From Apostichopus japonicus (lineage: Eukaryota; Echinodermata; Holothuroidea; Aspidochirotida; Stichopodidae): a DNA stretch of 64,000 bases. The position numbers and the translations under genes were made by a program. The stretch covers positions 37,130,398 to 37,194,397 of the forward strand of contig NC_092577.1 in the NCBI RefSeq assembly GCF_037975245.1. The letters are read 5' to 3'. Each line of letters opens with the position of its first letter. Within the stretch, counting starts at the first letter, position 1. The notes under the pieces are model-generated. The model had not been told where the DNA came from and ran no database searches. It saw only the letters and a program-made list of their open reading frames with translations. Shown piece after piece: positions 35,413-45,870 of this stretch.

Positions 35413-38400
35413 CTAACCATATAATGTTTGCAACATTCTGCCTGGACTGCCTGTAATGTTCAATCCCTTTTCATGGAGAAAATTCATTATTTCCCCTGTG
35501 TTGGAATATTTTCCTACATTCCACCAAAAATCATGACTCTTAAAGCCTGTTGGAAAACATGGTGTCTGATAGGTGACCAGAACCTGTAATTCACCCAATT
35601 TGTATCGAGCACGTTGGACTTTCATGTCTCCTTGTGGAGCATTTGCAAAAACTTTCTTTTGCCTTAATATGCTATCTCTGATGGAAGGATATGGAAGTGC
35701 TAATCCTTCATTATGTGCTCTATTCTCTAGAAAGGATGCAACATTCATTGGCTTAGTGCTCATAAGACACATGATGTGATCTGAAGTTACCCCTGGCAAA
35801 ATGTTACCAAACTCATCATGAAACTCAATATGTGCATCTTGCATGACATTAACATTTTCTGCATTAGAAGTGTTACTACTCAAAACATTTCGCATTCGTG
35901 CAACCTTTTCACTTGATGAACCTTTTGTTTTCAAGACCTGACGCAATTTCTGAATGTTAGTGATATTCTTAGTTTCAGAAGATGCTCTTACAAAACATGG
36001 TTTTAGCCTGTTATAATTGAATACATCACTAAGAATTTCTCCTTTGAGAGTGGCCAACAAATAATGAGTCCTATCTAAAACTTGATGGATCACTAGTGGT
36101 CCACACCATTCTGCAGCAATTTTGCGAGAGTTCGCAGTCAAGGAGGAAGACGTTGGCTTATATAGATACACTAATTGACCCGTTGAATAAATTGCACCTT
36201 TGTCCAGTTTTGCACTTATCTTAACATTTTGAGCATCTTGTTGCTTCTTTTGTAAGACTAACATTACCCTTGACAAATGATCAAATCGTTTCTTTAACAA
36301 TGCAGCATATTCTCCATGAGATTGTGATAATCCTGCCATTGGATTGAACGATAAATTTGTAAGATTTGGCGGCTTACGTCCAAATGCAAGTTCAAATGGG
36401 CTATAGCTACCCAACTGAGGAGAGGAAAATGTGTTATATGCATAGGCTGATGTTGGGACAAATCGTACCCAATCCGTACCAAACTGATTTAAGTTCACTT
36501 TGAGGAAATTTGAAAGAGTCTGAATGTGTCTTTCAACCTGTAAGCTTCCATGATTGCTTACACTGATGAACTTTTGTTCAATGCCTAAAGCCTTACTTAA
36601 GAGCTCCACTAATTTTCCTGTAAGAGAAGCTGCCGCATCACTTATAATACAAGACGGTGGACCAAAGGTTGTGACTACCCTCTGTAATAATGCTTCACAT
36701 ATTGTTTCAGCATCAAGAGTCTTAAGAGAAACACATACAACAAATCTAGTGATCTCATCACAAACAACCATCAAATGTTTAAATCCTGTAGCCGTTGTGG
36801 GCATAGTCTTGAAATCCAGACTAAGTCTGTCAAAAGGACGATAAGAATCAGGAATGCGAGCATGATATTGTCTCAATTTGTCCGGTTTCTTACGGAATTC
36901 TTGACAACGGAGACATGCCTGAATATAATTACTGATGCGTTGAAACATATTGCGCAGATAGAAATGCTGTCTAATAGTCAAATATGTACGCATTACACCC
37001 TGATGATTACTTAACAAGTCATCATGATATCGAGATATTATTTGTTCTACCATAGTCTCAGGTACGACTAACTGAAGAGTCATCTTAGCATCATTAGTCT
37101 CATGCAAAAATATCCTGAATAACAAACTATTACATAACAAATAATCCTCTGCTTGAGAACGAACAGTTCTAGCATGCTTAACATTACCTGGAATAATGTC
37201 ATGTGCAAGAAAATCATAAATTGGTTTGTAGTAAGGACAAGTTTGTTGTTGAATTTGCAACTCTTTTACATCAAATGGCAGATCATAGTTTTTGATCAGC
37301 TTTCCTCGAATTGCCTTCATGACTTTATTCAATTCCTTTTGTTTTGGAATGTGCCCTGTAACCAAATGATCAATGTTTGTTATGACTGGCTTTGGCTGAA
37401 CAAATAATTCTGGTGGTGGTTCTCTGACTACCTCTGGCACTCTATGTCTATTCTGATCCACTAATCTTGGCTCTGTAGGTTGAGAAACACTTGTAAAATT
37501 TGGCACAACTAATATGTCAGGGCTAAATGTACGTCTATTTTCACTCGGCATAGTAATAGTAGGCCTTTGACTATATGTATCTCTCTTATCAGTAGAAATA
37601 ACTGGTGTAGTCGTCTTTTGTGACTCAGATTGTGGTCTCTGTGTAACATGCTCCTTAGAATGTTTTGCCTTAGGAACGGATGTCCTTTCAACTCTATTTG
37701 TTGATTCTCTGGCTGGGGAATCCTGCTTGGACTCCTTTGTGACTTTATTCGGAAATAAATCTGGAACTTCGACTCCCATTGACCTTGCCATTGACCTTGT
37801 CATGATTGGATTAAATGTCTCCTTAGGTAAAGTTGAAAAATCCTCATAAGAACTGACCTCTTGAGCAACCTGATCTATTTCAGAGTGAAATTCCTGTGGT
37901 GCTCTAGACAAATAATCTGCCAAAACCAATTCTGAGCCTTTCTTATAACCAACCTGAAATGTATATTCTGACAATTTGAACAGAAGCTTACGTAAGCGTG
38001 AAGTTGCTGGTTCTTGTTTTGACTTAAACAATTCAACAATGGCTGAGTGATCAACATATGCCTCAAATTCTACATTTTGCAATAAATGTTTGAATGCTGT
38101 CACATTAATAAATAGACCCATCATTTCTAATTCAGTTACACTATACCTCTGACATGCTGGTGGTAATATCTTAGAGTAATATGCAATAATATTCTCTTTG
38201 CCATTAACTCTTTGTGTCAGGTACGATCCTGTTGCTACTCGTGATGTGTCGCTATATAATACAAAACGACCATATTTCTGTGGCATATGCAATATAGGTG
38301 GATTACACAACAACTCTTTAATACTTAGAAATGCACACTGATGTTCCTCTGTCCATTTAAATACCTTTCTCTTACGACTCAAATGATGTAATGGTCTCAA

Positions 38401-40350
38401 TAGTGCTTGAATATTTGGAAAAAACGAAGCCACATAATTAACTGCACCTACAAATCGTCTTACTGACTTAACATTGTGTGGTTTCGGTGTGTTCCTAATC
38501 GCTGCACATCTGTCATGCAAAGGTTGGATACAAGCCTCACCTTCTGGGGTTATTGAGAGCAAATGTCCCATATATCGGACTGAATTTTGGAAAATGCTAC
38601 ACTTTTTCGGAGAGATTTTCAATCCATTGTCCATTAAAACCTTAAAAATTGCCTGTAGGTGTTGTTTGTGAGATTGTTTGTCTGCACTGTACACAATAAT
38701 ATCGTCATGATGAGCAATACAGAACTTATTTGAATTTGGGATCGTTGCCAAAATATCATTAATTTGCGACTGAAAGATCGCTGGAGATAAATTCAATCCC
38801 TGTGGTAAGCGTTTATAATAATAATGCTTTCCTCCATGAAATGAAGCAATACCTGTATATTGTTGTGCATGAACACTAAGTGGCAGACAGAAGAATGCAG
38901 ACTTTAAATCAAGAACACCCAAAATTTTGGCTCCAGAGTACCCTATGGTACGGATAGTCTCATTCAGTAATGGAAATGGGTGATTGAGACGTTTTATTCT
39001 ACTGTTCAAGTAGCGAAAATCTGTGACAACTCTTTTGTCTTTTGTTCCCTTCTTTGGAATTAGGAAAACCGGTGAGGTATAAGACTGATGTCCTACCGCT
39101 AAGATTCCTAATCGCACTAATTTGTCAAGCTCACTGGCGACAATGACTTTGTCCTCATCTGAAAGTCTATAGGGACGTATGTAAAATGGCTCATCATTAG
39201 TAAGCGTAATATCAGCCTCATAATTTGGACAGTGAGATAATTCACCATAAAGAGAAAATGCATCTCTATGTGAGTCTAGAAATTCATATATGCTCTCTGT
39301 TTCTGAAGCATTTAGAATACTTTGTTCCAAATTAATGTTATCTCTCATGATTTCCTGTTCGGATTTGGAAACCAGGGGATCATCAGTTGTCAAATGTGGA
39401 TAACGATGTAAATTATATCGTGTAATTTCATCACGGTTCTCTTTAGAGTTAGAATTGGTTTGAAAAAGAGACGGTTTTTCGATGTCTCTCATGACATTGA
39501 GAAAATCTAGACATTCAGTAGGTATGTCTTCTGTGACCGTAATGATATCTGCTAAATTTAAATGAGCCACTGTGCGAGAAGGATGCAGAAAAAATTTCCG
39601 GTTACCCATGTTGCTTAGTAGAATCTTTGTTCTACCTTTATGCATTTTCACTAACATTCGTGAAGGACACATACGAGATATTAGAGGAAACGGTTTAATA
39701 ACCACATCTGCATTTCGTGCATATAGTGGAAGACGTCCCTGTACAGTAATGTATCTTTGCTGACCTGGGTAAATAACAAATCTCTGCACTGGCCTAAGGA
39801 AGACTTTGGCTTGTTTAATTCTAAAACAGTTTGTGGTAAAGTCCAAAGATCCATTCAATTCCTTCAGAGTTTGACTACCTAATATTAAGTCAATACCTGT
39901 CAGGTTTGCAGCAATTAAAGCAGAAAGTTGAAATTCATGACCCTGAATTTTGACCTGAAATGTTATCGTGCTATACGCATGAATAAACTGACCATTACCC
40001 AACTTTAGGTTTACTACATCAACTGAGACTGGTTGTATAGAGGATAAATACTTTGAATTTTGCACTGTAGAAGAAGAAATGATAGAGCGTGTTGCTCCAC
40101 TATCAAACAACAATGAAATTCCTTTACCATCATGTAAAGTACCTCTTACAAAATTACGTGTGTCCAGTTGAATATCCACATTACGGTCGTTCCCTGTATA
40201 TCTAGAACTAGGAATATTACTATTCTTCCAAATATTATTTGCTTTACGTTTCGATCTTCCTTTACTTGGTACTTTGTCTGGAGTCACTGTATGATGAGTG
40301 CAATCATAAGTGCTCCCTAATGAAAATTCTGAGGTGGTACTTTGTTTACA
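35413..40350 (-). CDS. pol: Ty3/gypsy pol polyprotein
   Basis: About 1624 residues counted from codon 40287 (a GTG). The frame is open back to 40350, overlapping gag by 34 nt in the -1 frame, so pol is probably made by frameshift. Domains on that numbering: retropepsin FDSGATRS (Asp62); RT with LDLKSAF (Asp459), LPQGLNLSP and AHHDDIIVYS at 524-533; RNase H with Asp679, Glu718, Asp745 and Asp790; a Pro/Ser-rich linker around 800-990; integrase zinc finger His1087, His1094, Cys1124, Cys1127; catalytic Asp1157, Asp1216, Glu1251; and a GPL-V...RLKPC domain near 1370-1420. A C-terminal tail of about 200 residues is unassigned. The RT box is HHDD rather than the usual Y-x-D-D. Confidence 0.96.
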   Translation of the reverse strand, partial: CKQSTTSEFSLGSTYDCTHHTVTPDKVPSKGRSKRKANNIWKNSNIPSSRYTGNDRNVDIQLDTRNFVRGTLHDGKGISLLFDSGATRSIISSSTVQNSKYLSSIQPVSVDVVNLKLGNGQFIHAYSTITFQVKIQGHEFQLSALIAANLTGIDLILGSQTLKELNGSLDFTTNCFRIKQAKVFLRPVQRFVIYPGQQRYITVQGRLPLYARNADVVIKPFPLISRMCPSRMLVKMHKGRTKILLSNMGNRKFFLHPSRTVAHLNLADIITVTEDIPTECLDFLNVMRDIEKPSLFQTNSNSKENRDEITRYNLHRYPHLTTDDPLVSKSEQEIMRDNINLEQSILNASETESIYEFLDSHRDAFSLYGELSHCPNYEADITLTNDEPFYIRPYRLSDEDKVIVASELDKLVRLGILAVGHQSYTSPVFLIPKKGTKDKRVVTDFRYLNSRIKRLNHPFPLLNETIRTIGYSGAKILGVLDLKSAFFCLPLSVHAQQYTGIASFHGGKHYYYKRLPQGLNLSPAIFQSQINDILATIPNSNKFCIAHHDDIIVYSADKQSHKQHLQAIFKVLMDNGLKISPKKCSIFQNSVRYMGHLLSITPEGEACIQPLHDRCAAIRNTPKPHNVKSVRRFVGAVNYVASFFPNIQALLRPLHHLSRKRKVFKWTEEHQCAFLSIKELLCNPPILHMPQKYGRFVLYSDTSRVATGSYLTQRVNGKENIIAYYSKILPPACQRYSVTELEMMGLFINVTAFKHLLQNVEFEAYVDHSAIVELFKSKQEPATSRLRKLLFKLSEYTFQVGYKKGSELVLADYLSRAPQEFHSEIDQVAQEVSSYEDFSTLPKETFNPIMTRSMARSMGVEVPDLFPNKVTKESKQDSPARESTNRVERTSVPKAKHSKEHVTQRPQSESQKTTTPVISTDKRDTYSQRPTITMPSENRRTFSPDILVVPNFTSVSQPTEPRLVDQNRHRVPEVVREPPPELFVQPKPVITNIDHLVTGHIPKQKELNKVMKAIRGKLIKNYDLPFDVKELQIQQQTCPYYKPIYDFLAHDIIPGNVKHARTVRSQAEDYLLCNSLLFRIFLHETNDAKMTLQLVVPETMVEQIISRYHDDLLSNHQGVMRTYLTIRQHFYLRNMFQRISNYIQACLRCQEFRKKPDKLRQYHARIPDSYRPFDRLSLDFKTMPTTATGFKHLMVVCDEITRFVVCVSLKTLDAETICEALLQRVVTTFGPPSCIISDAAASLTGKLVELLSKALGIEQKFISVSNHGSLQVERHIQTLSNFLKVNLNQFGTDWVRFVPTSAYAYNTFSSPQLGSYSPFELAFGRKPPNLTNLSFNPMAGLSQSHGEYAALLKKRFDHLSRVMLVLQKKQQDAQNVKISAKLDKGAIYSTGQLVYLYKPTSSSLTANSRKIAAEWCGPLVIHQVLDRTHYLLATLKGEILSDVFNYNRLKPCFVRASSETKNITNIQKLRQVLKTKGSSSEKVARMRNVLSSNTSNAENVNVMQDAHIEFHDEFGNILPGVTSDHIMCLMSTKPMNVASFLENRAHNEGLALPYPSIRDSILRQKKVFANAPQGDMKVQRARYKLGELQVLVTYQTPCFPTGFKSHDFWWNVGKYSNTGEIMNFLHEKGLNITGSPGRMLQTLYG

Positions 40351-41261
40351 TTAGCCTCCATTTCATGGCTTAGGCGAATTTGGCAATATTGTGCAAAATG
40401 ACCTCGATTTTGGCAGTAATGACATGTGATTGAAGGATTAAAATATGGTAACCTTCTCCTGTTATTATTCTGACCTGTCCTAGGACCACGAGAATCACGA
40501 GAACTATATCTTTGCCTCATATCTTTAGGATTGTCTTGCGATTCCGACCTACGTGACTGATCAAACTTGGTTTCTAATTCCTGAATTTTGGTACACAACT
40601 CGTGTATCTCAGAAGATGCAGAAATAGTAGGAGTCTGAACAGAAGACGCTTTGTCGTGCATTGCCATAAATGGTTCGGAAGAAGCTGGTGGTTGACTTTG
40701 TATTTGTAAGTCAAAATAGCACTGTACTTTCATGACCAAATCTGCAATTGTTGCTTGTGGTGATGCAGACATTAACACTGCTGAGCGGCATTGCAAAGGC
40801 AGGGTCGAGATGAATTTATCTCTAATTTGGTCCTCGCCATAGCTTAATTGTGCTGCAGCTTTTGAAATTTTGGCCAAATGAGCTTGAGCTGTATCACCTG
40901 GCGTATAGCTTAATGCTTGAAATGCCTGTGATTTAGCGTAGGAAGAAGTGCCTGGACTGAAACGAGCAAGGAATTGCTTTCGAAGATCAGCAACAGTTGA
41001 AAAATTTTTGTTTTCAATCCAGAGTCTGGCTTGGCCTTTAAGTGTTCGCTTAAATATGCGACATATTTCATTAAATTCTTCCGCTACAGGGGTGGTTTGG
41101 GACGGCAATTTATGCACCTCTAAATAATCTTCAAATCCCAAATAATGAGCTTCGGCTAAATCTGCATCAATTACATCGCCCTGAAATCGTGATGGCAAAA
41201 AATCAGTGGGTCTATGTTTCTGCATAACAGAGGTCGAAGTTTCCTGTTTACTGACGGACAT
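40317..41261 (-). CDS. gag: Ty3/gypsy gag polyprotein
   Basis: 314 residues. Gag forms the virus-like particle and binds the element's RNA. The central region (about 60-190) has the helical capsid-like pattern of gypsy Gag, including LKGQARLWIE and LRKQFLARFSPG. Near the C-terminus, about 280-293, there is one zinc knuckle CHYCQNRGHFAQYC (C-X2-C-X4-H-X4-C), preceded by an Arg-rich segment. It starts at ATG 41261 and ends at TAG 40317-40319. Pol overlaps its last codons. Confidence 0.93.
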   Translation of the reverse strand: MSVSKQETSTSVMQKHRPTDFLPSRFQGDVIDADLAEAHYLGFEDYLEVHKLPSQTTPVAEEFNEICRIFKRTLKGQARLWIENKNFSTVADLRKQFLARFSPGTSSYAKSQAFQALSYTPGDTAQAHLAKISKAAAQLSYGEDQIRDKFISTLPLQCRSAVLMSASPQATIADLVMKVQCYFDLQIQSQPPASSEPFMAMHDKASSVQTPTISASSEIHELCTKIQELETKFDQSRRSESQDNPKDMRQRYSSRDSRGPRTGQNNNRRRLPYFNPSITCHYCQNRGHFAQYCQIRLSHEMEANVNKVPPQNFH

Positions 41262-41925
41262 TATGCCGAATACAATTAGGCTAGTTATGAGTATACAACA
41301 TGAGCCTTTACTTAATTGAACACACTATCGACCGCAATTAAATACAAATAACAAATATTCAATACATGGACACGATTAAAATAACTTAACGGTACACTCT
41401 GATCTCAAATAGGGGTTGGGATACAAATTGGCATGATTTCACTCACCCTTAAGTTTAACTAAGAACTGGTAGTGGAACTGCAAACGATGATTGAAGTCCC
41501 TCGGTTAGTAGTAGTAGTAGTGGCAGGTAGTAGCAGGTAGTAGCAGTAGCAGGCGGGCCTACATTTCGTGTGCTGCAGATTCGTTCGCCGTTAACATCGG
41601 GTAGAGTCTAGGCTTAGATCGCGAAAATGTTCAGTTCTGATGTTTAGAGCTGTAGTATGACTAACTACGTACTAGTTGCGCGAATGTTCAAACGCGAACT
41701 GCATGCTGGGTTGATTAACGTTAGTGTACAGATCAGTGGTTCCGGTGTACAGACTTAGGCTAGTATAGGCCGTCTTCCCTCGTAGAGTGTTTCAGTTAGG
41801 CTAGGTCGTGAACATACGTTGTGTTCCTCGTTAGGTCTTCGGGCCCAAAAAAATCTCCTGTTCGTTATTGAACGTAACGAACGAAAGCTGTGAAAAGTTC
41901 CGTTTCCGTTTTCTTCCTGAAGAAA
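41262..41925 (-). other. 5' leader of the retrotransposon
   Basis: Untranslated leader between PBS and gag. It holds a short TAG/CAG-rich simple repeat (41505-41555). No gene seen. Confidence 0.6.
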
Positions 41926-41943
41926 GCCCCCGCTCCTCCACCA
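41926..41943 (-). other. Primer binding site (PBS)
   Basis: On the element's strand TGGTGGAGGAGCGGGGGC follows the 5' LTR without a gap. It begins TGG, complementary to the CCA end of a tRNA. I could not name the tRNA by eye. Confidence 0.8.
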
Positions 41944-42687
41944 TGTAATATTGTGTCGAGCCCGGCTCTTCCGATAGTGATACTTTATCGGGACTCGCGA
42001 TAGAAAGGTACTGGGATATCTTGATGCCGTATTTATGCTTCTTCAGGATATGTCTCGAACGGGCGAAAACAATGAGTTCACAGAAAAACAATTTGACGAG
42101 ATAGGATTTGATTATTGATTCGGTATAATTTCTTCTCTGTCGATTCTCTTAACAAATAAAACTAAATTACAATGATTTGACTTGACTTGACTCCGTCAAT
42201 TAAACAATTAGGAGTGATGAAATAGTAACGAAGCAATGACGAACTGATCACGGAGCGCTGACGGAGTGATAAATTTTCTGATCAAGTGGAGAATCTTTCG
42301 GCCTCCTTTTACTTTTATACCCTACTTCTACAAAAATCCCTCTGCGCACAATCAGTAGGCAGCCAATAAACTGACCATCCTGTATTAACTTAATGATATA
42401 AAAATAAGTGCACTGGCACTGATCTGCCCTGATTGGTTGGGAGTTTGGAAGTCCATCCCCTTTCTATGGAAACTTCCATACCACGTGAGAGAACCTTCTC
42501 GAATGTTCCACAGACATAATGGAATCTATTTTGGGAAAAGGCCCTGTACCAAGATTCAATAAGATAGTTAAAAAATTCTCGTGGGAAAACTGAATCCATG
42601 ACCTAGATAAATACATAAGAGGCCTGTAAGGTGTCTCGATGGAGCTTTTCGGTAACATCAAAGAGATGGTATCACTATTTCATAACA
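41944..42687 (-). repeat. 5' LTR of the Ty3/gypsy element
   Basis: 744 bp, matching 33415-34158 at every position checked. It should hold the promoter and poly(A) signals of the element. Confidence 0.96.
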
Positions 42688-42691
42688 GTAA

Positions 42692-44188
42692 CTCACAAAG
42701 AGACACCATGCACAACACGCGAAGAATAAGCACAGTAGGACACATCCACCGAGAACAGAAGCTGTAAATAGAGATAAAAGGAGACAAACAAAATAAATAT
42801 AAAAATGAATAAATAAATAAATAAATGAAGGGCTATTGACACTCCATAATGTTAGGAACAAACACCGTGTGATATGTTGCATTAGTATGACTTCCCATCT
42901 TGTTTTAGTAGTACTTCCAAAACCATTATAAATAACTGATATATTTGTTTTATTTATCTCGATTTCTCTTCATTTATGTCTTGAAGACTATATTAGGCTT
43001 CTTTTTTGAAGAAAATCAAACAGTTGTGGAGATGACACGACACCCCATGACACGTACTGTCATTCACTTCTTGAATGACCGAAAAATTGACACGGCATAA
43101 TGATAAATCACAGTCAAATTAACATATTAAGAGTTTGAAACAATATAATTAGATGGGGGTTTTCATATGGCAGGGTGGAGTAGTTTTAAATTTTGCCTCT
43201 CGTGCAACTGGAACATCTCTTATAAATCTTGAATTATTTATGTGAGGATTGTAGAATGGTCTGTCACTTCACTGCTGTAACAATTTCCAGGTGTAGATCC
43301 AGGGGTGTACACAACAACCGCTCCACCTCCCCCCGACCCCCCCCCCCCAAGTACATAAATAGTGCTTAGCACAACCTTGTGTGTACACCCTCCACATCTC
43401 CTGAATGACCAATGGACCACACCCCTTCCATTCTGTAATCCTGGATCCGTAAATTCAGTTCAAAGAGCTAGTCAGATTAGTCTATCTTACCTCCAATAAT
43501 TACAGCTTTTCTACCACATTCTGTGCTTTGTCGACACCCTTGGAAGCTTGGGCCTACGTGAATTAAGAAAAGCACTAAATAATTGACAAAATTACAAGAC
43601 GTTTTAACAATGGTTAGACAATCAAGTGATCGAAAAAGCTGTTAAAAATATGAAATAAGTTTATTTTTTGAAATGACCTTCTGAACATTTATCTAGATAA
43701 GAAAAGGCGGATGGGAATTTTGTTGAGATACAGATCCTTGAAAGTGTCAAAATAAAAAACTAAACAATGTTCACATTTGATGTACTTTTCATTACACTCT
43801 CTCAAACATTTTATATGAATGTTGCTATTTTAACATTATAACTAATTACAAATTGTGAAATGGACCATTATTTATAGGTTACATACCTATGGTTCCTCCT
43901 TAGATTGCTGGGGTCCCTCCTTAAATTGATTGGGTCCCTCCAACTCAGAATGCCTAGCTAGGGGCCTGGAGTGAGCATGTTTTATTTCCATAGCTATGCT
44001 TTAAATTGTTTAATGAGACTATTTTCAATATTATTTCAGTTAGAAGCTCAATGAGTCTTTTTTTATGAGGGGGGGGGGGGGGCTTTCTGTCAGTATGGTT
44101 ACTAACTGTTTTGACCATGAAAATGACCAGGCTAAGCTTAAATAGAACACGTTTCGATGCAAAGCATATTTGTGAAAAAAATACTTAC
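42692..44188. other. Flank between retrotransposon and membrane-protein exon
   Basis: Unique AT-rich sequence with a piece near 43287-43450 that has CAGGTGTAGATCCAGG at one side and CCTGGATCCG at the other, perhaps a worn MITE. The minus strand from 44188 is intron of the next gene, which starts with GTAAGTATT. Confidence 0.45.
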
Positions 44189-45372
44189 TGAAGATGAAGG
44201 TCAAAATGACTCCAGTCACTGTCATCAGAAACAAAACACAGATGATTAATAGGAAAACCATAATGATTCTTTTACAAGATGTTAATTCATTCTGATGTTT
44301 GGCAGATTGAATAATTGGCTGGACTGACGAGTCCATTCGTCTTATCGTCTGTCGTGGTCTATCGTACCGTGGATTATTGTGCCTATATTGGTTTCGACTC
44401 CGGGGTCTCTCAGGTGGTTCTGGTGGACCGGTGGAGGACAAACCATCCATGTCAGGTACAGAGGCTGATTCGGATATGGTCGCGTAAAATGCCGAGTCGG
44501 GAATCGAGACCAAACGTCTCCCAGCGACATTTGAATGACTCCCGGCGACGATGCCGTCAGGGATATTACTTTCTCCCGGAATCCATTCTCGTCCATATCC
44601 CGGTGCTGCGGTGTTGGTACGAGCCGCTGTTCCCGGGTTGTGAATTGGTCCCCGCTGCTCTCCGTTACGATGAGAACTCCTAGCTGTAACATTACGTCTA
44701 GGTCGATCGTAATGACTGTCTACAGCTGTTTTACTCAGATCAATCGTTTCAACATTCTCACGCATTTCCCGTTCACGCATGCGCACTGCTTGTTGTCTAG
44801 CTTGTTCCTTTACCCGCCGTATCGTCTCTAGAGGCACGTATCCATCATGGTCTTGACTTTCCGATTGGCTTCTGTCACCGTGCACGGTCTGTAACCGATC
44901 AAATTGATCCCCATCTCCATCTTCTGAGATCTCCTGAATCCTGGCCAATTCCTCCTCTATTGATGTACTATCTTCTTCCTCTACTCCCTGCTGGAACGAA
45001 TCATTCACATCCGAGAAATCCACGATTGGTTCTAATTTAGAAGCTGTTCTCTCTCTTAATGAATGTGACCTTCTTTTATCAGGATGAAAACCAGCTCTGG
45101 ACCTCATATCGTGAAGTACGTACACCTTCCTTGGATCACCGAGAGGACCTGGAAAGGTCGGCTCTCTATAATGTCTTTCCAGACTCGCAGTAAACATTAG
45201 GTGAGGCATGGCAGTGTGATGTACCCTGGGGTCAAGGTGAACACTGGGTCCAGGTATATGCAAAGGATGGGCTCTTTGGAAATATATTGGCATTGGTCTG
45301 ATGGGAAGAAGGCGTCCTCCTGGATGAAAGGAATACGGCATCGCCCTGCCTCTCTCCATGGTTGCAAATTGT
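44189..45372 (-). CDS. Internal exon of a single-pass (probably type II) membrane protein, family not recognised
   Basis: The exon begins after acceptor TTTTTGCAG (AG at 45373-45374); ATG at 45357-45359 has a strong context (ACCATGG). It ends at donor CA|GTAAGTATT (intron from 44188). It encodes 390 residues: a Pro/His-rich start, an acidic segment around 110-150 (VEEEDSTSIEEELARIQEI), a charged possible coiled coil (RRVKEQARQQAVRMREREMR), an Arg/Asn-rich low-complexity region, then Cys-Lys-Arg and a hydrophobic span of about 26 residues (365-390). Basic residues before the span suggest the N-terminus is cytoplasmic. The open frame past the donor (to 44040) is intron read-through. The extracellular part must be in exons to the left that I could not find. 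Confidence 0.72.
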
Positions 45373-45870
45373 CTGCAAAAAAAAATGAAGTTGTTCCATT
45401 TATTACAAATCTCCCGGAGCGAGATTTTTCATTACACAGATATAGTTGATACAAAACGTGGAGGAGTCGGGGACGGGCCTTGTTTCCTCTCTAATGACGC
45501 TTCGGGTAAGGACGACGTAGCCCAGGTGCACAATAAGCGGCTCTTCCTCCTCAGTTTTGTAAAAGCATCAAATATGCTCCTTTTCATTAACAGGAAATTC
45601 CCCTTCTGGTGTAAAAGTACCATAATTCTCCCATCAGGTCTTGTTTTTGTGTGCTCTCTTGTTATTTTGTCATTTTTTGGTGAATTAGATTAAAATTATG
45701 ATAACATTTACATTAGAAATGGTTCCCTGGTACTATACGAATAATATAAATACGAAGTACCCTTTCTCTGATAAACAGTTGTTGCCACTGATTGTACAGA
45801 GAAACTATTTGGTCTGAACGTATCGAGAAACCTTAAGTTTGCGATTTCCCGGCATCAAATCAAAGTCACA
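45373..45870 (-). other. Intron or 5' flank of the membrane-protein gene
   Basis: Upstream intron on the minus strand, with a poly-T tract just before the acceptor. No 5' exon was identified. Confidence 0.4.

Larger units (their letters stand above)
33411..42691 (-). mobile_element. Full-length Ty3/gypsy LTR retrotransposon, minus strand, with GTAA target duplication
   Basis: The element proper is 33415-42687 (9273 bp). It has two 744-bp LTRs, a PBS next to the right LTR, a polypurine tract next to the left LTR, gag then pol on the minus strand, and the 4-bp direct repeat GTAA at 33411-33414 and 42688-42691. Pol domain order is protease, reverse transcriptase, RNase H, integrase, which defines Ty3/gypsy. 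LTRs look identical by eye and both reading frames are open, so this is a very young and possibly competent copy. No envelope gene was recognised in the 1.2 kb between pol and the PPT. Confidence 0.97.

Noticed and set aside
43287-43450. Possible MITE with CAGGTGTAGATCCAGG and CCTGGATCCG
   Set aside because: The two sides do not form proper terminal inverted repeats with a target duplication; only noted in the flank entry.
44040-44188. C-terminal extension of the membrane-protein frame after the membrane span
   Set aside because: A near-perfect donor GTAAGTATT starts at 44188, and the sequence after it is low quality with a G-run, so it is intron read-through.
44315-45693. Plus-strand frames opposite the membrane-protein exon
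   Set aside because: They are shadows of the minus-strand coding exon, which has proper splice sites and a strong start.
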